The notes beneath the pieces are model-generated. The model searched no databases. It saw nothing but the letters and a program-made list of their open reading frames with translations, and was not told the origin of the DNA. Positions 55,806 to 64,000 of a DNA stretch of 64,000 nucleotides are shown in pieces. Within the stretch, counting starts at the first letter, position 1, and the number at the start of each line of letters is the position of its first letter. Origin of the DNA: Chitinophagaceae bacterium (GTDB lineage Bacteria; Bacteroidota; Bacteroidia; Chitinophagales; UBA10324). A program made the translations under genes and the position numbers. The stretch is taken from positions 1 to 64,000 of the forward strand of contig CANIPU010000003.1 of NCBI GenBank assembly GCA_947469485.1, read 5' to 3'.

Positions 55806-55877
55806 GTTTTTGAATTACCACAAACTTAAAAAAACCATTGTCACTTCACCGTTTGAAAATTAAAGTTGTTACATTAC

Positions 55878-55909
55878 TTGATTCCTGAGTTGTTGCTACT
55901 ATATATTTG
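55878..55909 (+). promoter_or_regulatory. Promoter for kup
   Basis: TTG at 55878-55880 is followed after 21 bases by TATATTTG at 55902-55909, an exact TAnnTTTG -7 box with the spacing typical of Bacteroidota. Transcription would start near 55916, about 16 bases before the TTG start codon at 55932. Confidence 0.6.
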
Positions 55910-55931
55910 TTCCCGCTTATTATAGCATTTC

Positions 55932-57872
55932 TTGGAAAAATCACATGGGCTTAACAAGCTCACCCTTGCTGGATTATTAGTTACCCTCGGAATCATTTAC
56001 GGGGATATCGGAACCTCACCACTTTATGTGATGCAGGCAATATTGGGTGATAGACCTGTAAGCGAGCTATTGGTTTATGGTGGACTAAGTTGTGTTTTCT
56101 GGACCCTCACAATTCAAACTACAGTCAAGTATATAATTTTAACACTTCGAGCAGACAACAAAGGTGAGGGTGGAATATTTTCGTTATATGCATTGGTTCG
56201 CAAGCGTGGTAAATGGTTGGTTTATCCTGCAATTATTGGTGGTGCGGCATTACTTGCCGATGGTATAATTACGCCATCTATCACTGTTTCTTCTTCCATT
56301 GAAGGGTTACGGTTATATTATGAAGATATTAATACTGTTCCCATTGTTATTGCCATTCTATGTGGGCTTTTTATTTTTCAGAGAATGGGAACTATGTTAG
56401 TTGGAAGTTCTTTCGGGCCAATTATGTTCATCTGGTTTTCCATGCTTGGAATTCTTGGATTAGGAAATCTTGCAAATCACTGGGGAATTTTGCATGCAAT
56501 CAATCCAAAGTATGCAATTGAAATGCTTATAGAATATCCAAAAGGATTCTGGTTGCTTGGTGCTGTATTCCTGTGTACTACAGGGGCAGAAGCATTATAT
56601 TCAGACCTTGGCCACTGCGGAAGAAAAAATATTCGTGTCAGCTGGATTTTTGTAAAGACCTGCTTACTATTAAACTATTTCGGGCAAGGTGCATGGATTA
56701 TGCAGCACACTGGCGAAGTGTTATCAGCGCAAAATCCATTTTATGCCATTATGCCTGATTGGTTTCTTTTAGTTGGAATTATTATCGCAACAATGGCTTC
56801 TGTTATTGCAAGCCAGGCTTTAATTACCGGAAGTTTTACATTGATAAATGAAGCCATGCGATTGAATCTTTGGCCCAAAGTTCGTGTGCTTCATCCAACA
56901 GATTTACGCGGACAGATTTATGTTCCGAGCATAAACATTATGCTTTTTATTGGTTGTGTTGCAATGGTGTTAGGTTTCAAAGAATCAAAAAACATGGAAG
57001 CTGCCTATGGTCTTTCCATCAGCATCACTATGTTAATGACAACACTTTTATATTGTACATATTTATATGTCAAACGCGGTTCGTATTTTTTAGTTGGAAT
57101 AACTGCATTTGTCTTTCTTACCATTGAATTATGTTTCCTTGCTGCCAACTTGAATAAATTTATGCATGGTGGTTATGTTACTGTATTTATTGGTTCAGTT
57201 TTATTTGCCGTTATGTTTGTATGGTTTAAGGCTCGAAAAATTAAAAATCGTTATCTGGAATTTGTAAATGTTAAAGATTTTCTTCCTCCATTAAAAGCAC
57301 TGAGTGATGATGTAACTGTTCCGAAATATTGTTCTCACCTTATATATCTTACAAGTGCCGATTATCCATCACAAATGGAATCAAAAATTTTTTATTCCAT
57401 TTTCAATAAGCAACCAAAGCGTGCTGATGTTTATTGGTTTGTTCATGTTGATGTGGTTGATGAGCCTTATACATTGGAGTATGTTGTAACTTCGTTAATT
57501 CCCGGCGATGTTTTCCGGGTAGATTTTATGCTAGGGTTTCGCGTGCCACCACGCATCAATTTATATTTTAAGAAAGTGGTTGAGAACATGGTTGCGAATA
57601 ATGAAGTAGATACTGTTAGTCGATACGAATCATTAAACAAACAAAATGTATCAGGCGATTTTCGTTTTGTAGTGATAGAAAAGTTTTTGAGTTTCGAAAA
57701 CGAATTACCTTTTATTGAGAAATTGATTATGGATGGCTATTTCTTTTTAAAAAGTGTTTCGCTCAAAGAAGGCCGCGAGTTTGGATTGGATACCAGTTCG
57801 GTTACCATTGAAAAATTCCCTTTGATTTTGATTCCGCCTAAAGAAGTGAATCTGAAAAGAGTTTACGAATAG
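55932..57872 (+). CDS. kup: Kup-type potassium uptake protein
   Basis: A 646-residue inner-membrane K+/H+ symporter. The signature GIIYGDIGTSPLYVMQAIL and NKGEGGIFSLYALVR lie near the N-terminus, then LLADGIITPSITVSSSIEGL and TTGAEALYSDLGHCG. Twelve helices reach about residue 440, with a cytoplasmic tail following. The start is a TTG at 55932, just after the promoter; no in-frame ATG is available before the first helix. The stop touches the convergent mscS-family gene (57873). Confidence 0.94.
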   Translation: MEKSHGLNKLTLAGLLVTLGIIYGDIGTSPLYVMQAILGDRPVSELLVYGGLSCVFWTLTIQTTVKYIILTLRADNKGEGGIFSLYALVRKRGKWLVYPAIIGGAALLADGIITPSITVSSSIEGLRLYYEDINTVPIVIAILCGLFIFQRMGTMLVGSSFGPIMFIWFSMLGILGLGNLANHWGILHAINPKYAIEMLIEYPKGFWLLGAVFLCTTGAEALYSDLGHCGRKNIRVSWIFVKTCLLLNYFGQGAWIMQHTGEVLSAQNPFYAIMPDWFLLVGIIIATMASVIASQALITGSFTLINEAMRLNLWPKVRVLHPTDLRGQIYVPSINIMLFIGCVAMVLGFKESKNMEAAYGLSISITMLMTTLLYCTYLYVKRGSYFLVGITAFVFLTIELCFLAANLNKFMHGGYVTVFIGSVLFAVMFVWFKARKIKNRYLEFVNVKDFLPPLKALSDDVTVPKYCSHLIYLTSADYPSQMESKIFYSIFNKQPKRADVYWFVHVDVVDEPYTLEYVVTSLIPGDVFRVDFMLGFRVPPRINLYFKKVVENMVANNEVDTVSRYESLNKQNVSGDFRFVVIEKFLSFENELPFIEKLIMDGYFFLKSVSLKEGREFGLDTSSVTIEKFPLILIPPKEVNLKRVYE

Positions 57873-58964
57873 TTAGCTACCTTTTTGCTGCATAATTCTT
57901 ATCGGGTGTGCAATCTTGCTTCCGTATTTATGAATGGTTTCCAGAATGAAAAAGTTGACCTGTTCTTTAACTTTCATAAACTCCAGATACTCGGTTTGCG
58001 GCACATAATATTCAATCATCAGATTCACAGCACTATCGCTGAATGAATCAAAGCGCACGAAATTTTCTTCATTCATTTCTTCACGACCATCAAAATATTT
58101 CTGCAGTTCATTAATAATATTTCTAAGTTGTTCTGAGGTTGTTTCATAACTTAAACCAATCACCATATTCACTCTTCGGTATGTACGGAGTGTAAGGTTA
58201 TCTACACTTGAGTCAGTCATTTTTTTATTCGGAATGGTGACAAATGTTTTTTCTGTTGTACGCAATCTTGTACTTCGAAAACCTACTTTCTCAACCTTAC
58301 CGGTCACATCTCCCACTTTCACAATATCCCCAACAGTAAATGGCCGGTCTAAAAAAATAGTGAGCGATCCAAAAAGATTAGCTAAGGTATCTTGTGCAGC
58401 AAGAGCCAGTGCCAACCCCCCTATTCCTAGTCCGGTAAGAATGCTTGCAATATTAAATTGAAGAATGGCGCCAAGAATAATTCCAACACTTATAAGAGTG
58501 ACTATAATTTTTAATAGGTCTTTAATAAAAGGAACAAGCTGATCGTCCATTTTTGATTCAGTTAGTTCGGCGCGATCTCTTAAAATTATTGTGATAAAAT
58601 CTATAACACGCAATAGCACCCATGTAAAAGAAAGCGCAATAATGGTTGCAAATAACCTGGCTAAAATTGTTTTTAAATCCGTATCAAGAATTTCTACATC
58701 CCATGCTTTTGGAAATTTCAATAAACGAAACGCAAACGATGCGGTTAATAAAACAATCAACCATGATGCCGGACGAAAAATGAGTGCATTAAATTGTTTA
58801 ACCCTGTTTTCTTTTGTGTATCGGCGAAAGAAATTATAAACTATAGTTCCTAAAATTCCTGATATATATCTTTTAAATAAAAACACGATAAAAAGAATGC
58901 CCAAGAACCAGGCGTATTGCTCAAATGGATTATCCAGTATTTTCTGCGATAAAAATTCTTTCAT
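57873..58964 (-). CDS. MscS-family mechanosensitive channel
   Basis: A 363-residue inner-membrane channel that opens under membrane tension to release solutes. About three to four helices lie in the first 170 residues. The pore-lining region is visible (SILTGLGIGGLALALAAQ, with Gly/Ala ridge), then the beta-domain FLDRPFTVGDIVKVGDVTGKVEKVGFR with TIPNKKMTDSSVDN. Length matches short MscS proteins. It is tail to tail with kup with no spacer. Confidence 0.92.
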   Translation of the reverse strand: MKEFLSQKILDNPFEQYAWFLGILFIVFLFKRYISGILGTIVYNFFRRYTKENRVKQFNALIFRPASWLIVLLTASFAFRLLKFPKAWDVEILDTDLKTILARLFATIIALSFTWVLLRVIDFITIILRDRAELTESKMDDQLVPFIKDLLKIIVTLISVGIILGAILQFNIASILTGLGIGGLALALAAQDTLANLFGSLTIFLDRPFTVGDIVKVGDVTGKVEKVGFRSTRLRTTEKTFVTIPNKKMTDSSVDNLTLRTYRRVNMVIGLSYETTSEQLRNIINELQKYFDGREEMNEENFVRFDSFSDSAVNLMIEYYVPQTEYLEFMKVKEQVNFFILETIHKYGSKIAHPIRIMQQKGS

Positions 58965-59107
58965 TGAAATTTTAATTATTCAGTCAACAAAAATAGAATT
59001 GAATATTAAGGTTGTGTTTTAATATTTATTATTAAAAACTCTTTTTTTACTTTTTATTTTTCTCTTATGCTTTTTCTTATACATTCACACAACAAACCTC
59101 TCTTAAA

Positions 59108-61141
59108 ATGAAAAAATTCTTTACCTTTTTCATTGCAATAATTTCAATTGCAATTGTTTCAAAAGCTCAATCATTTAGTGATGATTTTGAAAGCTATACC
59201 TCAGGAAGTCTTCTTGCGCAATCCTCAACAACATGGGCAACATGGAGCAGTGCGGCAGGCGGGGGAACAGATGATGTTGCCGTTAGCAATACTTTGGCGC
59301 ATAGCGGAACCAATTCCATTTATCTTGCTTCAACAGCAACAAATGGTGGTCCGGATGATTTGATTCTTCCTTTTAGTTCACAATACAATACAGGCACTTT
59401 TATGTTTGAAAGCTGGATGTATGTAACAACAGGAAAAGGAGCCTATTTTAATTATCAGGGAACTTCAACTTACGGTGATGTATATACAATGGATGTTACT
59501 TATGAAACAAATGGAAATGTAAAATTTGAAAACAGCGGTTCTCTTCTTTTACAAACAACCTATCCTCAGGGACAATGGTTTGATTTTAAAATGATTGCTA
59601 ATTTGAATAATGCTTCCTGGTCTGTTTTGATAGATGGAATTGTAGTTGGCTCTTTTCAAAATCCGATTTTTGATATTGCTGCAATGGACTTTTATCCGAT
59701 TTTAAATTCATCGTTTTATATGGATGATGTTAGCTACAGCCATACTCCTTACACATTACCGAACTTAAATGCTTCTTTAATGGGGCTGACTATTCAAAAC
59801 GGATTAGCATCTCAAACCAGAAATCCAAAAGTGACCGTTAGAAATCTTGGTGTATCTGCCATTACTTCATTTGATCTTACCGTAAATTATAACGGAGCGC
59901 CAGTTACACAAAATATTACCGGAGTAAATTATGCTTCAGGAACAGCAAATGCTATTACCTTATCACAAACAATTACACTTTTCGCAGGAACAATTCCGGC
60001 AAACATTATAATCAGTAATGTTAATGGGAATATAAGCGATGATGATATGTTAGATGATACCGCAACCGCGTCGGTTACAGCGGTAACACCCGCTCTGGGT
60101 AAGGTAGTAGTTGCTGAAGAAGCAACAGGCACCTGGTGTCAATGGTGTCCTCGCGGCGCTGTTTATATGGATTTAATGACAGAAAAATATGGAGATTTTT
60201 ACGCCGGAATTGCAGTTCATAATAATGATCCAATGGAAGATTCGGCTTATGATGCATCAATTGGAGCTTTTATTTCAGGTTATCCAAGTGCATTAGTTGA
60301 CCGGTTACCGAAAATTGATCCTTCAGCAATAGAGCAGGATTTTCAAACAAGAATTTTAGTAAATCCAAAAGTTTTTATAACAAATGGAGCAACCTTCAAT
60401 TCATCAACCCGTCAATTAAAAGTTTCTTTAAAATCTGATTGGCAGGTAGCTGTAACTGGTTCAAATTACAAATTGGCTTGTGTGCTTACCGAAGATAGTT
60501 TGCATGGAACAACAAGCAGTTGGGCACAATCAAATGCTTATTCTGGAGGCGGTAGTGGTGTTATGGGTGGATTTGAATTATTAGGAAATCCTGTACCTGC
60601 TTCTCAAATGAATTACAATCATGTTGCTCGATTTATTTATCCGAATTGGGACGGAGCACCAGCTTTTTCCGGAAGTGTAAATGCCGGAGACATTGTAATT
60701 GATAATTTCACTTTTACATTACCATCAGGATGGGATGAAAACCAAATTCATATTATTGGAATGGTTATAGAAAACAATGGAATTATTGATAATGCTTCTC
60801 ACACAACAATTGATGAAGCTATTGCGAATGGCTTTTTACCAGGAACAGATTTGGGGGGCATTGGCAGCGGAATAACTTTTGTTGACCCTTCACAGCAAAT
60901 TTCATTATATCCAAATCCTTCCAGTGACCAGTCATTTTTAAAGCTAAATTTAAATATCCAATCTGATGTAGTGGTTTCAATTTATAATTTGAATGGAAGT
61001 TTATTACAATCAAAAGACTATGGGAAATTATCTGGAGGAAATATTCTTCCAATTGAAACATCTTTGCTTGCCCAGGGAGTTTATTTGGTTGAGATTTCAC
61101 TAAATGGAAAAAAAGAAATGCTGAAATTGGCAAAAGACTAA
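59108..61141 (+). CDS. Omp28-related secreted protein with thioredoxin-like CxxC and T9SS type A domain
   Basis: A 677-residue secreted protein. The signal is MKKFFTFFIAIISIAIVSKA. A LamG/Concanavalin-like region (about 22-215) is followed by an Ig-like segment (about 220-330), then an Omp28-like thioredoxin-fold part with EEATGTWCQWCPRGAVYMDL near 340, where CQWC is the active-site-type pair. The C-terminus is a type A sorting domain (ISLYPNPSSDQSFLKL ... GVYLVEISLNG). It is likely displayed on or secreted from the cell; redox activity is inferred from the CxxC. A terminator lies 20 bases after the stop. Confidence 0.82.
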   Translation: MKKFFTFFIAIISIAIVSKAQSFSDDFESYTSGSLLAQSSTTWATWSSAAGGGTDDVAVSNTLAHSGTNSIYLASTATNGGPDDLILPFSSQYNTGTFMFESWMYVTTGKGAYFNYQGTSTYGDVYTMDVTYETNGNVKFENSGSLLLQTTYPQGQWFDFKMIANLNNASWSVLIDGIVVGSFQNPIFDIAAMDFYPILNSSFYMDDVSYSHTPYTLPNLNASLMGLTIQNGLASQTRNPKVTVRNLGVSAITSFDLTVNYNGAPVTQNITGVNYASGTANAITLSQTITLFAGTIPANIIISNVNGNISDDDMLDDTATASVTAVTPALGKVVVAEEATGTWCQWCPRGAVYMDLMTEKYGDFYAGIAVHNNDPMEDSAYDASIGAFISGYPSALVDRLPKIDPSAIEQDFQTRILVNPKVFITNGATFNSSTRQLKVSLKSDWQVAVTGSNYKLACVLTEDSLHGTTSSWAQSNAYSGGGSGVMGGFELLGNPVPASQMNYNHVARFIYPNWDGAPAFSGSVNAGDIVIDNFTFTLPSGWDENQIHIIGMVIENNGIIDNASHTTIDEAIANGFLPGTDLGGIGSGITFVDPSQQISLYPNPSSDQSFLKLNLNIQSDVVVSIYNLNGSLLQSKDYGKLSGGNILPIETSLLAQGVYLVEISLNGKKEMLKLAKD

Positions 61142-61161
61142 TTACCTTTTTAATTATTTGA

Positions 61162-61201
61162 AATACAAAGGGCGATCTTAAATTTGATCGCCTTTTGTAT
61201 T
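61162..61201 (+). terminator. Rho-independent terminator after the Omp28-like gene
   Basis: AATACAAAGGGCGATC (61162-61177) pairs with GATCGCCTTTTGTATT (61186-61201) at 15 of 16 positions across an 8-base loop (TTAAATTT). The TTTTGTATTT end gives the T-rich tail after the GC-rich top. It lies 20 bases after the stop at 61141. Confidence 0.85.
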
Positions 61202-61332
61202 TAGATGTATTTGAAAATCAAAAAAAATAATACCTTGAAATAATCTTGCCCTTAAAACTGTTCAACGATTTTATTACTGTTGAAATGAAATAATCATTCA
61301 ACCATTTTGCACTCAGCCACAGAATTATTTTT

Positions 61333-62514
61333 ATGGTTCATAGAAAAATTATGTTTGAAGAATTTCTGACCCCCCTCAACTTATCGTCTTTCATTGATTT
61401 AAAAAATCTGCACGACACACAGTGGGGGAAGCAAATACGATTTAACACAGAAGGAATTGAAGATCTGATTGGAATTGATCTCGCAATAATCGGTGTGATG
61501 GAAGATCGCGGCTCATTGCGTAACAGTGGTTGTGCCGAGGCGCCTGATGCGGTTCGCCATCACCTTTACAAACTTTATAAGCAACAATACGATTTGAATA
61601 TTGCTGACCTTGGAAACATTATTCGAGGTGTAACAATGCGCGATACTTATGTTGCATTGAGTAAGCTAGTTGCCGAGTTATTACGAATGAAAATTGTGCC
61701 TGTCATTATTGGCGGCAGTCATGATTTAACTTATGCGCAGTACGGCGGTTATCAAGAGCTGGAGGAAATAATAAATGTTGCTGTGGTTGATTCGTTTATT
61801 GATATCCGCGAGAACGAACCTGAAATTAACAGCGATAATTACCTTATGCGGTTAATGATGCATCAACCGAATTATCTTTTCAACTACAGTCACATTGCTT
61901 ATCAAACACATTTTGCTCCTCCGCATACATTAGAAACACTTGATAAATTGCATTTCGATTTATATCGTTTGGGGAAACTGTTTGATGGTACCGTAGAAAT
62001 GGAACCTGTATTGCGCTCTACAAATATGTTGAGTTTTGATATTTCAGCGGTAAGATATTCCGATGCTCCAGGAAACAGAAATGCGACACCAAATGGTTTG
62101 CGTGGTGAAGACGCGTGCCAGATTGCACGATACGCAGGATTGAGTGAGCAGATGACTTCATTTGGTTTGTATGAAATAAATCCGATGGTTGATGATAGAG
62201 AACAAACCGTTCAGCTTGCTGCTCAAATGGTTTGGTATTTTGCTGATGGGTTTTATAGTCGGCGAAAAGAACACCCGCGTGATAATGATGAGAGTTTTAC
62301 AAAATATATCATACACTTCCGTCAAAATCATTATGAAATGACCTTCTGGAAAAGTATAAAAAGCGACATGTGGTGGATGGAAGTTCCGGTTGGTGGCCGC
62401 GGAAGAATCAGAAGAAAAAACAAAGTGCTGCCATGCTCTTATGAAGATTATCAATCAGCATGTAAAGAAGAATTACCTGAGCGTTGGCTCAAAGCTTATC
62501 ATAAACTGTCCTGA
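61333..62514 (+). CDS. Arginase-fold protein (formimidoylglutamase-like) with altered metal ligands
   Basis: A 393-residue cytoplasmic protein of the arginase/agmatinase/formimidoylglutamase fold. The recognisable elements are PVIIGGSHDLTYAQYGGY (H130), VAVVDSFIDIRENE (D153 and D157) and MLSFDISAVRYSDAPG (D236). Compared with the canonical D-x-H-x-D and S-x-D-x-D motifs, the His is Phe (155) and one Asp is Ser (238), so two of six manganese ligands are missing. The same pattern, as I recall it, occurs across Bacteroidota members labelled formimidoylglutamase. The ATG at 61351 (MFEEFLTP) is an alternative start. Confidence 0.72.
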   Translation: MVHRKIMFEEFLTPLNLSSFIDLKNLHDTQWGKQIRFNTEGIEDLIGIDLAIIGVMEDRGSLRNSGCAEAPDAVRHHLYKLYKQQYDLNIADLGNIIRGVTMRDTYVALSKLVAELLRMKIVPVIIGGSHDLTYAQYGGYQELEEIINVAVVDSFIDIRENEPEINSDNYLMRLMMHQPNYLFNYSHIAYQTHFAPPHTLETLDKLHFDLYRLGKLFDGTVEMEPVLRSTNMLSFDISAVRYSDAPGNRNATPNGLRGEDACQIARYAGLSEQMTSFGLYEINPMVDDREQTVQLAAQMVWYFADGFYSRRKEHPRDNDESFTKYIIHFRQNHYEMTFWKSIKSDMWWMEVPVGGRGRIRRKNKVLPCSYEDYQSACKEELPERWLKAYHKLS

Positions 62515-62669
62515 GTTTTATTTTCCTTAATGAATTAAGCTTGTTTCGAAAATTGTTTGGTTGGAATTAGTGCTAAAAGCAAATTCCTGAACAAAATTTC
62601 AGATCAAAAAAGCTACATAATATCGTTTTATTATTTTAGCGAATTACAAATCATACAACAACACCAATA

Positions 62670-64000
62670 ATGGGAACCGAATCAGTGACGACTGGAGAAA
62701 AAAAGAAAAAAAACATTCCTGAATTACAGGAGGATAATAAAATAGAGCCGCATTCAAAAAGTAAGGTGAGTCGTGAAGATGCTTTAGAGTATCACATGAA
62801 AGGCCGCCCTGGAAAAATTGAAGTGATTCCTACTAAGGAAACCAAAACACAGCGCGACCTTGCTTTAGCATACTCACCAGGTGTAGCAGAACCCTGCCTT
62901 GAAATTGCCAGAGATGTGGAGAATGTTTACAAATACACTGCTAAAGGAAACCTGGTGGGTGTAATTACTAATGGAACCGCCGTATTGGGCCTTGGAGATA
63001 TTGGCCCTGAAGCATCAAAGCCGGTAATGGAGGGTAAGGGATTGCTCTTTAAAATATTTGCGGATATAGATGTGTTCGATATCGAAATAAATACCAAAAA
63101 TGTTGAGGAGTTTATAGCAGCAGTAAAAGCATTAGAGCCAACCTTTGGTGGAATAAATTTAGAAGATATTAAAGCGCCTGAGTGTTTTGAAATTGAATCG
63201 CGATTAAAGGCCGAAATGAAAATTCCGGTCATGCACGATGATCAGCACGGCACTGCAATTATTTCAGGGGCAGCTTTATTAAATGCTTTAGAAGTTGCTG
63301 ATAAAAAAATTGATAAAATAAAACTGGTTGTAAACGGGGCGGGTGCATCAGCCATCAGCTGTGCAAAGTTGTATGTTGCCCTTGGTGTATTATGCGAAAA
63401 CATAGTGATGGTGGATAGCAGTGGAGTTATCCGTGCAGACCGAGATGGTTTAGATGGAACCAAAAAACAATTCGCAACTACAAGAAATATTTCAACGCTT
63501 GAAGAAGCAATGAAGGGTGCGGATGTGTTTCTTGGATTATCAAAAGGAAATATATTATCGCAGAAACATATTCAGTCAATGGCAGATACACCAATTGTAT
63601 TTGCATTGGCAAATCCGGATCCCGAAATTAGTTATGAATTGGCAATTGCTTCGAGAGAAGATATTATTATGGCTACTGGAAGAAGTGATTATCCTAATCA
63701 GGTAAATAATGTTTTAGGATTTCCATTCATATTTCGCGGAGCTCTGGATGTTCGCGCAACGGAAATTAATGAAGCCATGAAACTTGCAGCTGTCAAGGCT
63801 TTGGCGGAATTAGCCAAAAAACCTGTGCCTGATTTGGTTAACCTTGCTTACAACGAAAAAAATATATCGTTCGGAAAAGAATATATCATTCCAAAACCAA
63901 TTGACCCACGATTACTTACTACAGTTTCTCCCGCAGTAGCAAAAGCTGCAATTGAAAGTGGAGTTGCGCGCAACATAATTACTGACTGGGAGGGATATGA
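62670..64000 (+). CDS. maeB: NADP-dependent malic enzyme, MaeB type (cut by right edge)
   Basis: The first 443 codons of a malic enzyme that oxidatively decarboxylates malate to pyruvate with NADP. The frame is open to the right edge, so the protein continues. Signatures: [88 protein letters not shown] (NADP-binding) and [15 protein letters not shown]. The closing [18 protein letters not shown] is typical. Beyond the edge a C-terminal phosphotransacetylase-like domain is expected, as in MaeB. The ATG at 62670 gives a polar N-terminal extension with a KKKKN stretch before the core. Confidence 0.94.
   Translation, partial: MGTESVTTGEKKKKNIPELQEDNKIEPHSKSKVSREDALEYHMKGRPGKIEVIPTKETKTQRDLALAYSPGVAEPCLEIARDVENVYKYTAKGNLVGVITNGTAVLGLGDIGPEASKPVMEGKGLLFKIFADIDVFDIEINTKNVEEFIAAVKALEPTFGGINLEDIKAPECFEIESRLKAEMKIPVMHDDQHGTAIISGAALLNALEVADKKIDKIKLVVNGAGASAISCAKLYVALGVLCENIVMVDSSGVIRADRDGLDGTKKQFATTRNISTLEEAMKGADVFLGLSKGNILSQKHIQSMADTPIVFALANPDPEISYELAIASREDIIMATGRSDYPNQVNNVLGFPFIFRGALDVRATEINEAMKLAAVKALAELAKKPVPDLVNLAYNEKNISFGKEYIIPKPIDPRLLTTVSPAVAKAAIESGVARNIITDWEGY

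Overview
The window reads as chromosomal DNA of a free-living member of the Bacteroidota. It is AT-rich and has almost no Shine-Dalgarno sequences. Several genes carry the Bacteroidota -7 promoter box TAnnTTTG just upstream of the start. Secreted proteins carry type IX secretion C-terminal domains of both type A (YPNP...) and type B (NAFTPNNDGEND...), and there is a PorV/PorQ-family barrel. Lineage-typical families (DUF6089, DUF5606, choice-of-anchor V, Omp28-like) agree. The genus cannot be named from sequence alone. No rRNA, tRNA, CRISPR array, transposase or phage gene was seen.

Layout. 1-7 kb: a left-truncated lamin-tail surface protein, a response regulator fused to a histidine-kinase-like ATPase, an AT-rich glycosyltransferase and a 1053-residue type B T9SS protein. 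7-11.4 kb (minus): LutB-like Fe-S protein, alkyltransferase-like protein and RecQ. 11.5-15.8 kb (plus): KdsD, mannose-1-phosphate guanylyltransferase, a methionine-type aminotransferase, DoxX and a DinB-like protein. 15.8-16.1 kb: a gene-free array of five 16-bp palindromes spaced exactly 42 bp. 16.2-21.7 kb (minus): a T9SS protein and an SGNH-SGNH-MBOAT operon, probably for polysaccharide O-acylation. 21.9-27.2 kb (minus): DUF6089 protein, sodium/solute symporter, M23 peptidase, Bcp peroxidase and a choice-of-anchor V protein. 27.3-29.6 kb: GNAT remnant, a palindromic repeat and a fused alpha-beta 2-oxoacid dehydrogenase E1.

29.8-35.6 kb (plus): an unrecognised cysteine-rich 603-residue protein joined to nadA and nadB, then a PLP lyase with the residues of tyrosine phenol-lyase. 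35.7-41.8 kb: Ric Fe-S repair protein, a VOC lipoprotein remnant, B12-dependent ribonucleotide reductase with a strong leader hairpin, an NHL-like lipoprotein and a PorV/PorQ-like protein. 41.9-46 kb: O-methyltransferase, GNAT-fold protein and TonB-dependent receptor. 46.2-50.5 kb (plus): GGGP synthase, RsgA, Dtd, SRAP and DnaN. 50.5-64 kb: DUF5606 protein, TMTC-like membrane/TPR protein, secreted hypothetical, DUF3089 lipoprotein, NhaD, Kup, MscS, an Omp28-like T9SS protein, an arginase-fold protein with degenerate metal ligands, and malic enzyme cut by the right edge.

Most of this is core metabolism and envelope biology. The features least explained by known families are the 42-bp phased palindrome array, the cysteine-rich protein heading the nadA-nadB operon, the nrdJ leader hairpin and the intercalated GEVED domain in the type B surface protein. 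Functions are assigned from motifs and remembered family resemblance; no database search was run.
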